A DNA stretch of 64,000 nucleotides from assembly GCF_003581645.1 (NCBI RefSeq), contig NZ_QXFK01000018.1, positions 232,501-296,500 on the forward strand, written 5' to 3'. Both the position numbers and the translations under genes were made by a program. Positions within the stretch are counted from its first letter, which is position 1. Every line of letters begins with the position of its first letter. Below the pieces are notes generated by a model. It made no database searches and was not told the origin of the DNA. It saw nothing but the letters and a program-made list of their open reading frames with translations. Origin of the DNA: Pelagerythrobacter aerophilus (lineage in GTDB: Bacteria; Pseudomonadota; Alphaproteobacteria; Sphingomonadales; Sphingomonadaceae). Shown piece after piece: positions 16,962-26,005 of the stretch.

Positions 16962-17368
16962 CCCAGCAACCAGAACACGCCGCCCATGGCGAGGTAGGCG
17001 GCAAGCCAGTACCCGGCGTCGATCATCGCAACGCGGGTCGGCACCCGAATGTGCGAAAAACTGATCCACAGCGCCGGAATCACGAACGCCAGCGCCAACC
17101 CGCCCGACATCATGAAGTAGAGCCAAGGCCTGGCGGCCAGGGTCTCCGTCCCGATGCGTGCGAACATGTGCCCCATCATCACCGAGGTCAGCAGCAGCAG
17201 CCCACCGGTGATCGCCGCGACTCGTTCGGGGCGCGACCGAGCCAGGATCTTCCCGGGTGCCACTTTGCGCGCCTTGGCAGGCCCGAACAACGGGCCGAAC
17301 CACGCGAAAGCAAGCAGTCCTGCGGCCAGTGCCGCAACAACAACCGCAATCCAGTTCACCGGACCCAA
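16958..17368 (-). CDS. DUF1761 family membrane protein
   Basis: 136 residues from a TTG start at 17368, supported by GAAGGAG seven bases upstream. Four hydrophobic segments are visible: WIAVVVAALAAGLLAF at the start, a second near ITGGLLLLTSVMMG, a third near LYFMMSGGLALAFVIP, and a final YWLAAYLAMGGVFWLLG. The pattern and length match DUF1761, small inner-membrane proteins of unknown function. The usual WFG-like motif after helix 1 is present (AWFGPLFG). It is divergent from rimO with 70 bp between starts. Confidence 0.82.
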   Translation of the reverse strand: MGPVNWIAVVVAALAAGLLAFAWFGPLFGPAKARKVAPGKILARSRPERVAAITGGLLLLTSVMMGHMFARIGTETLAARPWLYFMMSGGLALAFVIPALWISFSHIRVPTRVAMIDAGYWLAAYLAMGGVFWLLG

Positions 17369-17438
17369 GACGTTTCTCCTTCGCCTTTTTCTTACACGGT
17401 AGCGCAAAGCGCGCGACAGGTGTAGGGCGCGCCGCGCA

Positions 17439-18815
17439 ATGGCTTCCACCCCCTCCACCGCGATTCCCGGCCAGAAGAAGGTCGGCATGGTCAGTCTCGG
17501 CTGTCCGAAGGCGCTCGTCGACAGCGAGCGCATCCTCACACGCCTGCGGGCCGACGGCTACGCGATGAGCCCCGACTATGCCGGGGCCGACGTCGTGCTG
17601 GTCAACACCTGCGGCTTCCTCGACAGCGCGAAGGAGGAGAGCCTGGCCGCGATCGGAGAGGCGATCGCCGAGAACGGCCGTGTAATCGTGACCGGCTGCA
17701 TGGGCGAGGAAGCCGACGCGATCCGCGCCGCACATCCCGCCGTCCTCGCGGTCACCGGCGCGCACCAGTACGAGCAGGTGGTCGAGGAAGTGCACCGGGC
17801 CGCCCCGCCCAGCCAGGGGCCGTTCGTCGACCTCATTCCCCAGCCCGACGTGAAGCTCACGCCGCGCCACTACAGCTATCTCAAGATTTCCGAGGGCTGC
17901 AACCATTCCTGCGCCTTCTGCATCATCCCCCAGCTTCGCGGGAAGCTGGCCAGCCGCCGGATCGACGCGGTGCTGCGGGAGGCGGAGAAGCTCGTCGCGG
18001 CGGGCACGAAGGAACTGCTCGTCATCAGCCAGGACACCTCGGCCTACGGCGTCGACATCCGGCACGAGAGCCGCGAATGGCACGGCCGCGAGGTGCGTGC
18101 GCACATGACCGACCTCGCCCGTGAGCTCGGCACGCTGCGTACGCCGGATGGCCAGGTGCCCTGGGTCCGCCTGCACTACGTCTATCCCTATCCGCACGTC
18201 GATGCGGTGATCCCGCTGATGGCGGAAGGGCTGCTGACGCCTTACCTCGACATCCCGTTCCAGCACGCGAGCCCGAAGGTGCTGAAGGCGATGAAGCGGC
18301 CGGCGAACGAGGCGAAAGTACTCGAGCGTCTGAAGTCCTGGCGCGCGATCGCACCCGACATGACCATCCGTTCGAGCTTCGTGGTCGGTTTCCCCGGCGA
18401 GACCGAGGAGGACTTCCGCTACCTGCTCGACTGGCTCGAGGAAGCGCAGCTCGACCGCGTCGGCGCGTTCCGCTTCGAGCCGGTCGAAGGCGCGGCGGCC
18501 AATGCCCTGCCCGATCCGGTGCCCGAAGAGGTCAAGGAAGAGCGCTACGCCCGGCTGATGGAAGTGACCGAGCGGATCAGCGCGGCCAAGCTTGCGGCCA
18601 AGGTCGGCCGCACGCTGCCGGTCATCATCGACGAGGTCGGCGAGCCGGACGAGGACGGCGACATCGGCGCCACGGGCCGCAGCCAGGCCGACGCGCCCGA
18701 GATCGACGGCCAGGTCTTCCTGCGCAACGTGCCCGAAACGCTCCGGGCTGGCGACTTCGCCAAGGTGCTGATTGAGGACGCCGACGCACACGATCTGTAC
18801 GGCGTGTCCGCCTGA
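17439..18815 (+). CDS. rimO: Ribosomal protein S12 methylthiotransferase RimO
   Basis: 458 residues. The N-terminal MTTase domain supplies C22, C58 and C87 for the auxiliary 4Fe-4S cluster. The radical-SAM motif is C154-x3-C158-x2-C161 within [16 protein letters not shown] domain closes the protein (about 385-458). RimO adds a methylthio group to an aspartate of ribosomal protein S12 using two 4Fe-4S clusters and SAM. Length and all cysteines agree with the family. It is monocistronic and followed by a hairpin terminator at 18841. Confidence 0.97.
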   Translation: MASTPSTAIPGQKKVGMVSLGCPKALVDSERILTRLRADGYAMSPDYAGADVVLVNTCGFLDSAKEESLAAIGEAIAENGRVIVTGCMGEEADAIRAAHPAVLAVTGAHQYEQVVEEVHRAAPPSQGPFVDLIPQPDVKLTPRHYSYLKISEGCNHSCAFCIIPQLRGKLASRRIDAVLREAEKLVAAGTKELLVISQDTSAYGVDIRHESREWHGREVRAHMTDLARELGTLRTPDGQVPWVRLHYVYPYPHVDAVIPLMAEGLLTPYLDIPFQHASPKVLKAMKRPANEAKVLERLKSWRAIAPDMTIRSSFVVGFPGETEEDFRYLLDWLEEAQLDRVGAFRFEPVEGAAANALPDPVPEEVKEERYARLMEVTERISAAKLAAKVGRTLPVIIDEVGEPDEDGDIGATGRSQADAPEIDGQVFLRNVPETLRAGDFAKVLIEDADAHDLYGVSA

Positions 18816-18840
18816 CCTGTTGACACGTGTGACAGGCCGG

Positions 18841-18864
18841 AACCGCGGATATCCGCGGTTTTCG
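18841..18864 (+). terminator. Rho-independent terminator after rimO
   Basis: AACCGCGG-ATAT-CCGCGGTT forms an 8-bp stem with a four-base loop at 18841-18860 and runs into a four-T tract (18859-18862), 25 bp after the rimO stop and before the Fur box of the next operon. The T tract is short, so termination strength is uncertain. Confidence 0.6.
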
Positions 18865-18929
18865 GGTGCTACGCCCTTCAAAAGTCACAGCAGGCGCGAT
18901 CATTGGCTATCACCTCGGTCGCCCTTATT

Positions 18930-18948
18930 GCAAATGACTATCATTGAC
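18930..18948. promoter_or_regulatory. Fur box upstream of the iron-uptake operon
   Basis: The 19-base site GCAAATGACTATCATTGAC matches 13 of 19 positions of the classical Fur consensus, including the central AATGA and TATCATT cores. It lies 31 bp before the PepSY-protein start codon, where Fur would block transcription when iron is sufficient. The downstream genes (PepSY membrane protein and siderophore-type receptor) fit iron control. Confidence 0.75.
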
Positions 18949-18979
18949 CTTCGCCGCCGCTCCGCATAGGCGCGCGGGC

Positions 18980-20134
18980 ATGCGGCGTAGCACTATCCGT
19001 GCCTGGTATCTGGTCCACAAGTGGAGCAGCATCGTGCCCACGGTGTTCCTGCTCATGCTGTGCGTGACCGGACTGCCGCTGATCTTCCATGACGAGATCG
19101 AGGCGCTGGAAGGGGTCGATTACGAGACCGCCCTGCCCGGCGCACCCTCGGCGGAAAGCGGGGTGCCGCTCGACACGATGCTCGAAACCGCGCTGGCCGA
19201 ACGACCGGGCGAAGTGCCGCTGTTCATGGCCTTCAGCCAGGAAAGCCCGCTGCTGACCGTCACCACAGGCCCGACGCCCGACGCCGCGAGCGAGGACATG
19301 ACGCTGCTGTTCTTCGACCGTGCGACCGGCGAATCGCTCGGCCCCGCACCGGGCGGCGGAGTGATGGACTTCCTCCTCCAGCTCCACACCGACATGTTTC
19401 TCGGCCAGCCGGGCATGTGGTTCCTCGGCGTGATGGGCGCGCTGTTCGTGGTCGCGCTGATCTCAGGCACGGTGCTCTACGCGCCGTTCATGCGGCGGCT
19501 CCGGTTCGGCACGCTGCGGATGGACAGGAGCCGCCGGGTCGGGCGGCTCGACCAGCACAACCTCGGCGGGATCGTGATCCTCGCCTGGGCACTGGTCGTC
19601 GGCGGCACCGGCGTGATCAACGCTTTCGCCGATCCGCTGACCGACGCCTGGCGCGAGGGCGAGCTCGCCGCGATGACTACGGAGCATGGTGGGGCCGAGC
19701 CCGTTGCGCCGGCGGACTACGGCTCGCTCGATGCCGCAATGGCCGAAGCGCATGCGGTATTGCCCGGCCGCAACCCGCAGTTCATCGCCTTCCCCGGCGG
19801 CGGGTGGAGCACCGCGCGCCACTACGCCGTGTTCTTCCAGGGCGACCGGCCGCTGACCGAGCACCTGCTCACCCCCGCGCTGATCGATGCCGAGAGCGGC
19901 GCACTGGTCGATGCACGCGCCATGCCCGCGCTCAACCAGGCGCTGATGATGTCCAAGCCGCTCCACTTCGGCGACTACGGCGGGCTGCCGCTCAAGGCGC
20001 TGTGGGCGCTGCTGACGCTGGCGACGATCTGGGTGCTGTGGACCGGCGTGCTGCTGTGGTGGCGTCGCAGCCCTGGTGAAATCGAACGGCGCGTGGCCGA
20101 GATCCACGGCGGCGCGGAAGGGCAGCTCGCGTGA
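18980..20134 (+). CDS. PepSY-associated membrane protein (PiuB-like), probable siderophore-iron reductase
   Basis: 384 residues from ATG 18980. Four membrane helices are visible: after WYLVHKWSS (about 10-30), around WFLGVMGALFVVALISG (about 150-170), around IVILAWALVVGGTGVI (about 197-217) and near the C-terminus (LWALLTLATIWVLWTGVLLWW). Paired histidines near the helices (VHKW, QLHTD, DQHN) are the kind that hold heme in this family. Such proteins sit beside TonB siderophore receptors and are thought to reduce ferric siderophore in the inner membrane. It heads a three-gene operon behind a Fur box and overlaps the next gene by GTGA. Confidence 0.88.
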   Translation: MRRSTIRAWYLVHKWSSIVPTVFLLMLCVTGLPLIFHDEIEALEGVDYETALPGAPSAESGVPLDTMLETALAERPGEVPLFMAFSQESPLLTVTTGPTPDAASEDMTLLFFDRATGESLGPAPGGGVMDFLLQLHTDMFLGQPGMWFLGVMGALFVVALISGTVLYAPFMRRLRFGTLRMDRSRRVGRLDQHNLGGIVILAWALVVGGTGVINAFADPLTDAWREGELAAMTTEHGGAEPVAPADYGSLDAAMAEAHAVLPGRNPQFIAFPGGGWSTARHYAVFFQGDRPLTEHLLTPALIDAESGALVDARAMPALNQALMMSKPLHFGDYGGLPLKALWALLTLATIWVLWTGVLLWWRRSPGEIERRVAEIHGGAEGQLA

Positions 20135-20355
20135 AGCCCATCGCTCCCTCGCGGCGCCGGACCCGGCAAAGCCTCGCGCATATTTTCGCGCTGCCGCTGG
20201 CGCTGTTCGCCGCGAGTTTCGCCGGTCTCGTCCTCGGCCTCACCGGTGAGGGCGCGCCCGACATCCTCGCCTGGGCCCTGCTCTCGCTTCCTGTTCTCGT
20301 GGTCGCCGTCGCCTGGCGGCGGCGCGGCCGCCCTTCCCCGCAAAGAAAGATCTGA
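20131..20355 (+). CDS. Small two-helix membrane protein in the iron operon
   Basis: 74 residues from a GTG at 20131 that overlaps the stop of the PepSY gene. It has a basic N-terminus (RRRTRQ), two hydrophobic helices (about 15-37 and 44-61) and a basic tail. Proteins of this size often sit between PepSY membrane proteins and TonB receptors; the function is not established. One base separates it from the receptor start, so all three genes are surely co-transcribed. It may stabilise the PepSY protein; that is a guess from position alone. Confidence 0.72.
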   Translation: MKPIAPSRRRTRQSLAHIFALPLALFAASFAGLVLGLTGEGAPDILAWALLSLPVLVVAVAWRRRGRPSPQRKI

Positions 20356-20356
20356 C

Positions 20357-22492
20357 ATGACCGTTCGCTATGCCCTCACGGCTTCCGCCCTCGCCCTTGC
20401 CGCCGCTGCGCCCGCCTTCGCGCAGGAGGAGGCGACGGAAAGCGCAAACGACATCGTCGTCACCGCGCAGCGCACGAACGCGACCGAAGTTACGAATGGC
20501 GGCGATGCGGGCGTGCTGGGCAACAAGCACGCGGCGGACCTCGCGTTCTCGATCCGCAGCTTCGACGAATCGCTGATCCTCAACCAGCAGCCGCTGACGC
20601 TGGGCGAAGTGCTCGATAACGATCCGACCGTGCGCACGACCTACGGCTTCGGCAATGCCTCCGAGCTGTTCGTGATCCGCGGCTTTCCGCTGTTTGGCGA
20701 CGACGTGGGCGTGAACGGCCTCTACGGCATCGCGCCCCGCCAGATCGTCGCGCCCGAGCTTTACGACAGCGTGCAGGTGCTGAACGGCGCGAGCGCGTTC
20801 CTCAACGGCGCGGCACCAGGCGGCTCCACCCTGGGCGGGTCGGTAAACCTCAAGCTCAAGCGCGCCGGGTTCGACCCGCTGACGCGCGCGACGCTTGGCT
20901 ACACCTCAGGCGCCCATTTCGGCGGCAGCTTCGATGTCTCCCGCCGGTTCGGGGCGAATGGGGAATGGGGTCTGCGCGTCAACGGCGCCTATCGCGACGG
21001 CGAGACTTCGGTGGACCGCGAGGATCGGCGGACGCAAGTGATCGGCGGCGCGCTCGACTACGACGGCGGCAACTTCCGCGCGGCGCTGGATCTTGCTTAT
21101 CAGAAGGTGCGGGTGGATTCGCTGCGGCCCAAGGTGACGCTGGGCGCGGACGTGACCGCAATCCCGCGCGTACCCGAAGCCGACGCGAACTATGCGCAGG
21201 ACTTCACCTATACCGAGATGCGCGACGTGTTCGGCACGTTGAGCCTCGAATGGGACATCGCCGACAACGCGCTGCTCTATGCGCGCGCCGGTGCCCGCGA
21301 TGGGCGCGAGGACGGCATCTACAGCCGCATCACCCTGACCGACGCGGCAACCGGCGAGGCCGTCGGCGCCGGACTCATCGTGCCGCGCACCGACAACAAC
21401 GAGGCGGCCGAAGCCGGCATCCGGGTCAACCTGGGCGAGACGATGACGCACGAGTTCAACTTCGGCGGCAGCGCGAACTGGCAGACCAACCGCAACGCCT
21501 TCGACTTCCGGGACAACTTTGCCACCAATCTCTATGACACCCCGCAGGTGGCGCTGCCGCCCTCCACGGTCGCGCCGTGGAATCCCGGCGGCGACCTCGA
21601 CGATCCCTTCCCGATCGTGAAGAGCCGCCTGTGGAGCGCGTTCGCCTCCGACACGATCGGACTGTGGGACGACCGCGTGCTGATCACCGGCGGCCTGCGC
21701 ATGCAGACGATCCATGTCGAGAACTACCTCGCCGCCAACGGCCAGCTCGACACGGTGTACGACAAGGACGCAATCACCCCGGTCGTCGGCGTGGTGTTCA
21801 AGCCGCTGCCTTACGTCTCGCTCTACGCCAATCGGATCGAGGCGCTGCAGCAGGGCGCGGTCGCTCCGCTGGAGGATGCGCTGGAGAACCGCGGCGAAGT
21901 GCTCGCCCCGCGCAAGTCGACCCAGTACGAGGCCGGGGCCAAGCTCGCGCTTGGCCGGTTCCTTTACGCCGGGCTGGCATTCTACCAGATCGAGCGGCCG
22001 GGCGACGGCACGATCACCGAACCCGACGGCACGCAGCGCTACGGCTATATCGGCGAGCAGCGGCATCGCGGGATAGAGTTCACGGTCAACGGCGAACCCG
22101 TCGAAGGCCTTCGGGTGATCGCGGGCCTTTCGACCATCGACGCCGAGCTCGACGGCGGTGCTGATGTCGCGGGCGTCCCCGGCTTCACGGCCAATGCCAA
22201 CGTCGAATGGGATACGCCATTCGTGCCGGGCCTGACCCTGACCGGGCGCATGACACACACCGGCAAGCAATGGGCCGATACGGCGAACACGCTGCGACTC
22301 GACGACTGGACCGTCTTCGGCCTTGGTGCGCGCTATGTCGTCGCAGCGGGCGGCGCCCCGGTCACGCTGCGGCTGACGGTCGATAACGTGGCGGACAAGC
22401 GCTACTGGGCCTCCGGCTTCGACGCCTTCAGCGCCGCCCTGCTGCAGGGCCGCCCGCGCACGGTGAACGCCTCGGTCTCGGTGGACTTCTAG
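20357..22492 (+). CDS. TonB-dependent siderophore receptor
   Basis: 711 residues from ATG 20357. A signal peptide ends about residue 22 (APAFAQ). TonB-box-like DIVVTAQR lies at about 33-40, the plug domain at about 50-180 (LTLGEVLDNDPTVR, FVIRGFPL, SVQVLNGASAFLNGAAPGG), then a barrel ending VNASVSVDF with a terminal Phe. The plug motifs match the FhuE/FpvA-type siderophore receptor group. With the PepSY protein and the Fur box it forms a ferric-siderophore uptake unit in the outer membrane. The siderophore is unknown and no biosynthesis genes are present here. Its stop is interleaved with that of the convergent alkB gene. Confidence 0.93.
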   Translation: MTVRYALTASALALAAAAPAFAQEEATESANDIVVTAQRTNATEVTNGGDAGVLGNKHAADLAFSIRSFDESLILNQQPLTLGEVLDNDPTVRTTYGFGNASELFVIRGFPLFGDDVGVNGLYGIAPRQIVAPELYDSVQVLNGASAFLNGAAPGGSTLGGSVNLKLKRAGFDPLTRATLGYTSGAHFGGSFDVSRRFGANGEWGLRVNGAYRDGETSVDREDRRTQVIGGALDYDGGNFRAALDLAYQKVRVDSLRPKVTLGADVTAIPRVPEADANYAQDFTYTEMRDVFGTLSLEWDIADNALLYARAGARDGREDGIYSRITLTDAATGEAVGAGLIVPRTDNNEAAEAGIRVNLGETMTHEFNFGGSANWQTNRNAFDFRDNFATNLYDTPQVALPPSTVAPWNPGGDLDDPFPIVKSRLWSAFASDTIGLWDDRVLITGGLRMQTIHVENYLAANGQLDTVYDKDAITPVVGVVFKPLPYVSLYANRIEALQQGAVAPLEDALENRGEVLAPRKSTQYEAGAKLALGRFLYAGLAFYQIERPGDGTITEPDGTQRYGYIGEQRHRGIEFTVNGEPVEGLRVIAGLSTIDAELDGGADVAGVPGFTANANVEWDTPFVPGLTLTGRMTHTGKQWADTANTLRLDDWTVFGLGARYVVAAGGAPVTLRLTVDNVADKRYWASGFDAFSAALLQGRPRTVNASVSVDF

Positions 22493-23067
22493 CGCAGGCT
22501 TCGCAGCGTCAGCGAGCGGCGCGTGACGGCCATGGGGGCGATCGAATGCTCCCATGCCGCGCGGGCCTCTCCGCTCAGCAGGTAAAGCGAGCGTGGCGGC
22601 AGGTCGACGCTGCGGCGCTCGAAGCCCTGCGCGGTGCGGCGGCGCAGGCGCAGGACGGCGGGCGCGGAGAGCGAGAGGCCGAGCACCTCGCCATATTGCG
22701 GCCTATCGCGGTGCCAGCCGATGCCTGCGCCGGGATCGTAGCGGATCAGTAGCGCCTGGACGAAATCGCGTGGATCGCGGCCGGCGAGCGGTGCCAGTTT
22801 CTCGCGCAGGGCCCCGATCCACTCGGGCAGCGGCGGCGCCTCGGCTACTCGACCGCGCTGGTAGTCGTAGGCCGAGCCGTAGTTCGCTGTCAGCCGCTTG
22901 CCGCGCCACTGGCCGAACCGGAATGGCTCCAGCGGCGCCGCGTCGATCCGCGCCTCCAGCACGCGTTCCTCGCCGGCGCCGATCCCATCCTCGATCAGTA
23001 GCATGCCCGGCACCGGCGGTGCCACGGCTTGCCCTTCGGAGGCGAAGAGGTCGCGCTGGAAACCCAT
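22489..23067 (-). CDS. alkB: AlkB-like 2-oxoglutarate/Fe(II) dioxygenase
   Basis: 192 residues. The iron-binding H-x-D is in GIGWHRDRPQYG, the distal His in WEHSI, and the 2-oxoglutarate-binding Arg residues in the final RRSLTLRSLR. The substrate-recognition lid contains TANYGSAYDYQ. AlkB proteins oxidatively remove methyl groups from 1-methyladenine and 3-methylcytosine in DNA or RNA; this shorter form resembles the AlkB group with N-terminal FRFGQWRGKR. The start at 23067 leaves only 18 bp to the divergent yjbQ start. Its stop overlaps the receptor stop by four bases. Confidence 0.92.
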   Translation of the reverse strand: MGFQRDLFASEGQAVAPPVPGMLLIEDGIGAGEERVLEARIDAAPLEPFRFGQWRGKRLTANYGSAYDYQRGRVAEAPPLPEWIGALREKLAPLAGRDPRDFVQALLIRYDPGAGIGWHRDRPQYGEVLGLSLSAPAVLRLRRRTAQGFERRSVDLPPRSLYLLSGEARAAWEHSIAPMAVTRRSLTLRSLR

Positions 23068-23085
23068 GCCGCCTATATGGGAGCG

Positions 23086-23505
23086 ATGCCGCACCACACC
23101 ACCACGCTCGCCTTTGACACCCCCGGGCCGGGCCTGACCGAGATCACGCGCGAGGTCGCCGACTGGCTCGAGTCCACCGGTGTCGAGACCGGCCTGCTCA
23201 CCGCCCTGTGCCGTCACACGTCGGCCTCGCTGCTGGTCAACGAGAACGCCGCGCGCGCGGTGCAGCACGACATCGTCGCGTGGCTGGACCGTGTCGCGCC
23301 CGAGAGCAGCGCCTATGCGCACGACGACGAGGGCCCCGACGACATGCCCGCGCATCTCAAGGCCGCGCTCACCGGCGTCAGTCACTCGATCCCGGTCTCC
23401 GGCGGACGAATGATGCTCGGCACCTGGCAGGGCCTGTTCCTAGCCGAACACCGCGCCCGCCCCCACCGCCGCGAAGTCGCGCTGCACGTGGTGGGCGAAC
23501 CGTAG
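23086..23505 (+). CDS. yjbQ: YjbQ (UPF0047) family protein
   Basis: 139 residues from ATG 23086; an in-frame ATG at 23077 would add three residues. The UPF0047 signatures are clear: GLLTALCRHTSASLLVNENA, the acidic YAHDDEGPDDMPAHLKAAL with its conserved metal-site residues, and GRMMLGTWQGLFLAEHR. YjbQ of E. coli has weak thiamine-phosphate synthase activity, which is why databases use that name; the true role is unsettled. It is divergent from alkB with almost no promoter space between them. Confidence 0.92.
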   Translation: MPHHTTTLAFDTPGPGLTEITREVADWLESTGVETGLLTALCRHTSASLLVNENAARAVQHDIVAWLDRVAPESSAYAHDDEGPDDMPAHLKAALTGVSHSIPVSGGRMMLGTWQGLFLAEHRARPHRREVALHVVGEP

Positions 23506-23540
23506 AACAGCGGGTGAAACCGCGCGGTGCAACCCCTTCG

Positions 23541-25103
23541 CTAGCGCGCGCTTCTCGGCGTGCGATCGAGCGGCACCCGCTTGCGCGACGCCGCTGGCTC
23601 GAACTCCTCGGGTATCTCACGCGCCCAGCGCTGGTAGGCCATGCGTAGCTCCGCACTCGTGGCCAGAAGATCGCGCGGCTGAGGGAGGATCGATGCCGTA
23701 TAGAAGAGATCGTATTCCTCCGGCAGCAACCCGCCAATCACATTCGAGCGAGTGCGTTCCTCTTCCAATCCGTCGATCAGCATGGCGAGCGCTTCATCCC
23801 GCCGACCGGCACACAGCAGTGCTTGGGCCGCCACGGCCACGGTCTCAACGCGGTTTTCGCGCAAGTACGCCAGCTCGGTCTCGGCCTCTTCACCGCGGTC
23901 GAGACCGTGAAGCGCACAGGCATGATCGCGTGCGACGAGCATTCTCGCATATGTGCTGCCGTGTACCTCGGCCACTTCGCGCGCAAGCCGGGCAGCTTCC
24001 AAACCTTCGACGAAGCGGGTCTGTCCAACCAGCCGGGAACTGCGATTGATTACGAAGTTCACCACCCAGGGATTCTCGTCCGCGGGCAGTTCGGCAAGGC
24101 GGTCGAACACGGCGTCGGCCTCGTCGATCCGGCCCAGCGCGTCGAGCGCATAGGCTTCTATGTTGAGCGCCCAGGCGTCGCCCTCCTGGATGTTTCCGAA
24201 AGCGCCGGGCCGCTCGCGCCATTTGCGCGCAAGAGCGGTCGCCTCCTCGAACCGACCGTCGAAATAGAGCGCCTGCGCAGCATCGGAGAAGCGCTCGCGG
24301 TCGTACGATGCGTTATCATAGCGTGCCGCCGCCCAGTGACGGTAGTTCTCCGTAATCGCGGTAAAATGTTCGCCGACCCGCCGCTCGATCTTCGGCCACG
24401 CGGATTCGTATTCGCGCAGCGCCAGCAAATCCGGATAACTGACCGGATTGCGTATCTGGCCCAGAGTTTCGTCGATCAAGGCGTCGTTGTTCGCGCGGAT
24501 CGCAGGCTTCAGCGCCCGATAGGCGATGCCGCTTTTGACGTCGCCGGAGAAGCTGGCGTACAACGGCGATTGGAACAGACGGAAGGAAAGGTCCTCGAAC
24601 GCATCCTCGCGGCCATGCTTGCGCGCGAGGCGTGCGGCAGTTTGGAACCCGGCCACGTCCAGCGCCCCGGCCGTCTCGTCAGTCGCGGTGTTCGCGAAGC
24701 GCTCGAGCCGAGCGAGTGCGGAGGCGGCATCGTCGAGCCGCGAGTCGAGGTAGAGTCCGAGACCGACAAACGACGACGGGTCGAAATCCCTCTCGTACTC
24801 GGCAAATGCATCGGCGGCTTGGCGGTATGCGCCCTGCTTGTCGGCGCAAACCGCGCGCGCAAGCAGCATGCCCGCCCGATAGCCCTCACCGGCTGGACGC
24901 GTGCTGAACTCGGCCAGCAGCGGCTCGCTGACTTCGCATTGGCCGAGCCAGCCGTCCCCTAGCCTATCCACCTCCGCCTTGAGTTCGGCGTCGCTCATCG
25001 CCGCATAGTTGGACACCGTTCCTGTCGCTTCGCCAGGCTGCTGCGCCGCGGTCGGCGCCGCCCCCAGCATGAGCGCGATAATTATGGCCTCATGTGATTT
25101 CAT
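23541..25103 (-). CDS. Secreted helical-repeat protein of unknown function
   Basis: 520 residues from ATG 25103, preceded by a strong GGGGGAG. A signal peptide ends near residue 20 (APTAAQ). The remainder is rich in Ala, Glu, Asp and Arg, with repeated helix pairs such as YRQAADAFAEYERDFD, EEATALARKWRERPG and RIDEADAVFDRLAELPAD. This resembles a tetratricopeptide or Sel1-like solenoid without strict consensus, likely a periplasmic protein-binding scaffold. No catalytic motif is seen. It is divergent from the transglutaminase gene across 101 bp. Repeat-fold assignment is inference; the export signal and coding status are firm. Confidence 0.78.
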   Translation of the reverse strand: MKSHEAIIIALMLGAAPTAAQQPGEATGTVSNYAAMSDAELKAEVDRLGDGWLGQCEVSEPLLAEFSTRPAGEGYRAGMLLARAVCADKQGAYRQAADAFAEYERDFDPSSFVGLGLYLDSRLDDAASALARLERFANTATDETAGALDVAGFQTAARLARKHGREDAFEDLSFRLFQSPLYASFSGDVKSGIAYRALKPAIRANNDALIDETLGQIRNPVSYPDLLALREYESAWPKIERRVGEHFTAITENYRHWAAARYDNASYDRERFSDAAQALYFDGRFEEATALARKWRERPGAFGNIQEGDAWALNIEAYALDALGRIDEADAVFDRLAELPADENPWVVNFVINRSSRLVGQTRFVEGLEAARLAREVAEVHGSTYARMLVARDHACALHGLDRGEEAETELAYLRENRVETVAVAAQALLCAGRRDEALAMLIDGLEEERTRSNVIGGLLPEEYDLFYTASILPQPRDLLATSAELRMAYQRWAREIPEEFEPAASRKRVPLDRTPRSAR

Positions 25104-25204
25104 GCTCCCCCCAATTCCGACGTTGTGCCCTACGGTTCCGGTGGTGGCAATTCCCGCGATCTCTCGCGCCCGAAACAACCGCGCTTCCACCGCGTTGGCG
25201 AAGT

Positions 25205-26005
25205 ATGCCCATATCGATCGATCTCGCCTTCGCCTTCCGCATGGAGAAGGTGACCGACGTGTTGCTGCAGTTCGAAGCGGCGATCATCCCCGAGCAGACG
25301 CTGCTCGAAACCGATACCTGGGCGACGAAAGGCGAGCATTTCGCGCGCATTTCGGCGCAGGACGATATCGGCGAGCGGGTGTGGATCCGCGCGGTCGGGC
25401 GGTACGACGTCTCGTACAAGGCCAAGGTCGCCGTCAACCGGCTGCCGGCCGAGATCGGAAACCTCGAATACCTGCTCCCCCATGATCTTCCGGGCGAGGC
25501 GGTGCAGTATCTGTTCGATTCGCGCTATTGCCCGGCCGACCGGTTCCAGCCGTTCGTCGAGGCGGAGTTCGGCGGGACCGAAGGGGGCGCGCGGGTCGCG
25601 GCGATCCACGACTGGATCGCGCAGAATCTCGCCTACGAACCGGGCAGCAGTACGCCCAACACGACCGCGCTCGACAGCTTTATCGAACGGCGGGGGATTT
25701 GCCGCGATTTCGCGCATGTCATGGTCATGCTCGCGCGCGCTTCGGGCATTCCCGCGCGCTTCGTCAGTTGCTTCGCGCCCGGGGTCGATCCGCCGGATTT
25801 CCATGCGGTCGCCGAAGTGTTCCTGACCGATCCGACCACCCCGGGCGGCGGCGCCTGGTTCCTGGTCGACGCCACCGGCATGAGCCAGCCGGACGAGGTA
25901 GTGAAGATCGGCGTGGGCCGCGATGCCGCGGACGTCAGCTTCATCACCAGCTTCGGACCGACCGAATTCCTCGAGAAGCAGGTGACGGTTACGCGCAAGG
26001 CGTGA
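25205..26005 (+). CDS. Transglutaminase-like cysteine peptidase family protein
   Basis: 266 residues from ATG 25205; an in-frame GTG at 25094 would overlap the neighbouring gene and is rejected. An N-terminal beta domain (about 1-100) precedes the transglutaminase core with the triad C166 (RRGICRDFAH), H200 (PDFHAVAEVF) and D222 (WFLVDATG). Such bacterial enzymes are mostly thought to be peptidases or amide-bond enzymes of unknown substrate. No signal peptide is apparent, so it is likely cytoplasmic. Its TGA stop lies within the shared 16-base element upstream of glk. Confidence 0.88.
   Translation: MPISIDLAFAFRMEKVTDVLLQFEAAIIPEQTLLETDTWATKGEHFARISAQDDIGERVWIRAVGRYDVSYKAKVAVNRLPAEIGNLEYLLPHDLPGEAVQYLFDSRYCPADRFQPFVEAEFGGTEGGARVAAIHDWIAQNLAYEPGSSTPNTTALDSFIERRGICRDFAHVMVMLARASGIPARFVSCFAPGVDPPDFHAVAEVFLTDPTTPGGGAWFLVDATGMSQPDEVVKIGVGRDAADVSFITSFGPTEFLEKQVTVTRKA

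Noticed and set aside
16827-18881. A 684-codon minus-strand open frame opposite rimO and the channel gene
   Set aside because: rimO contains six cluster cysteines in family order. The antisense product is Arg/His-rich and featureless.
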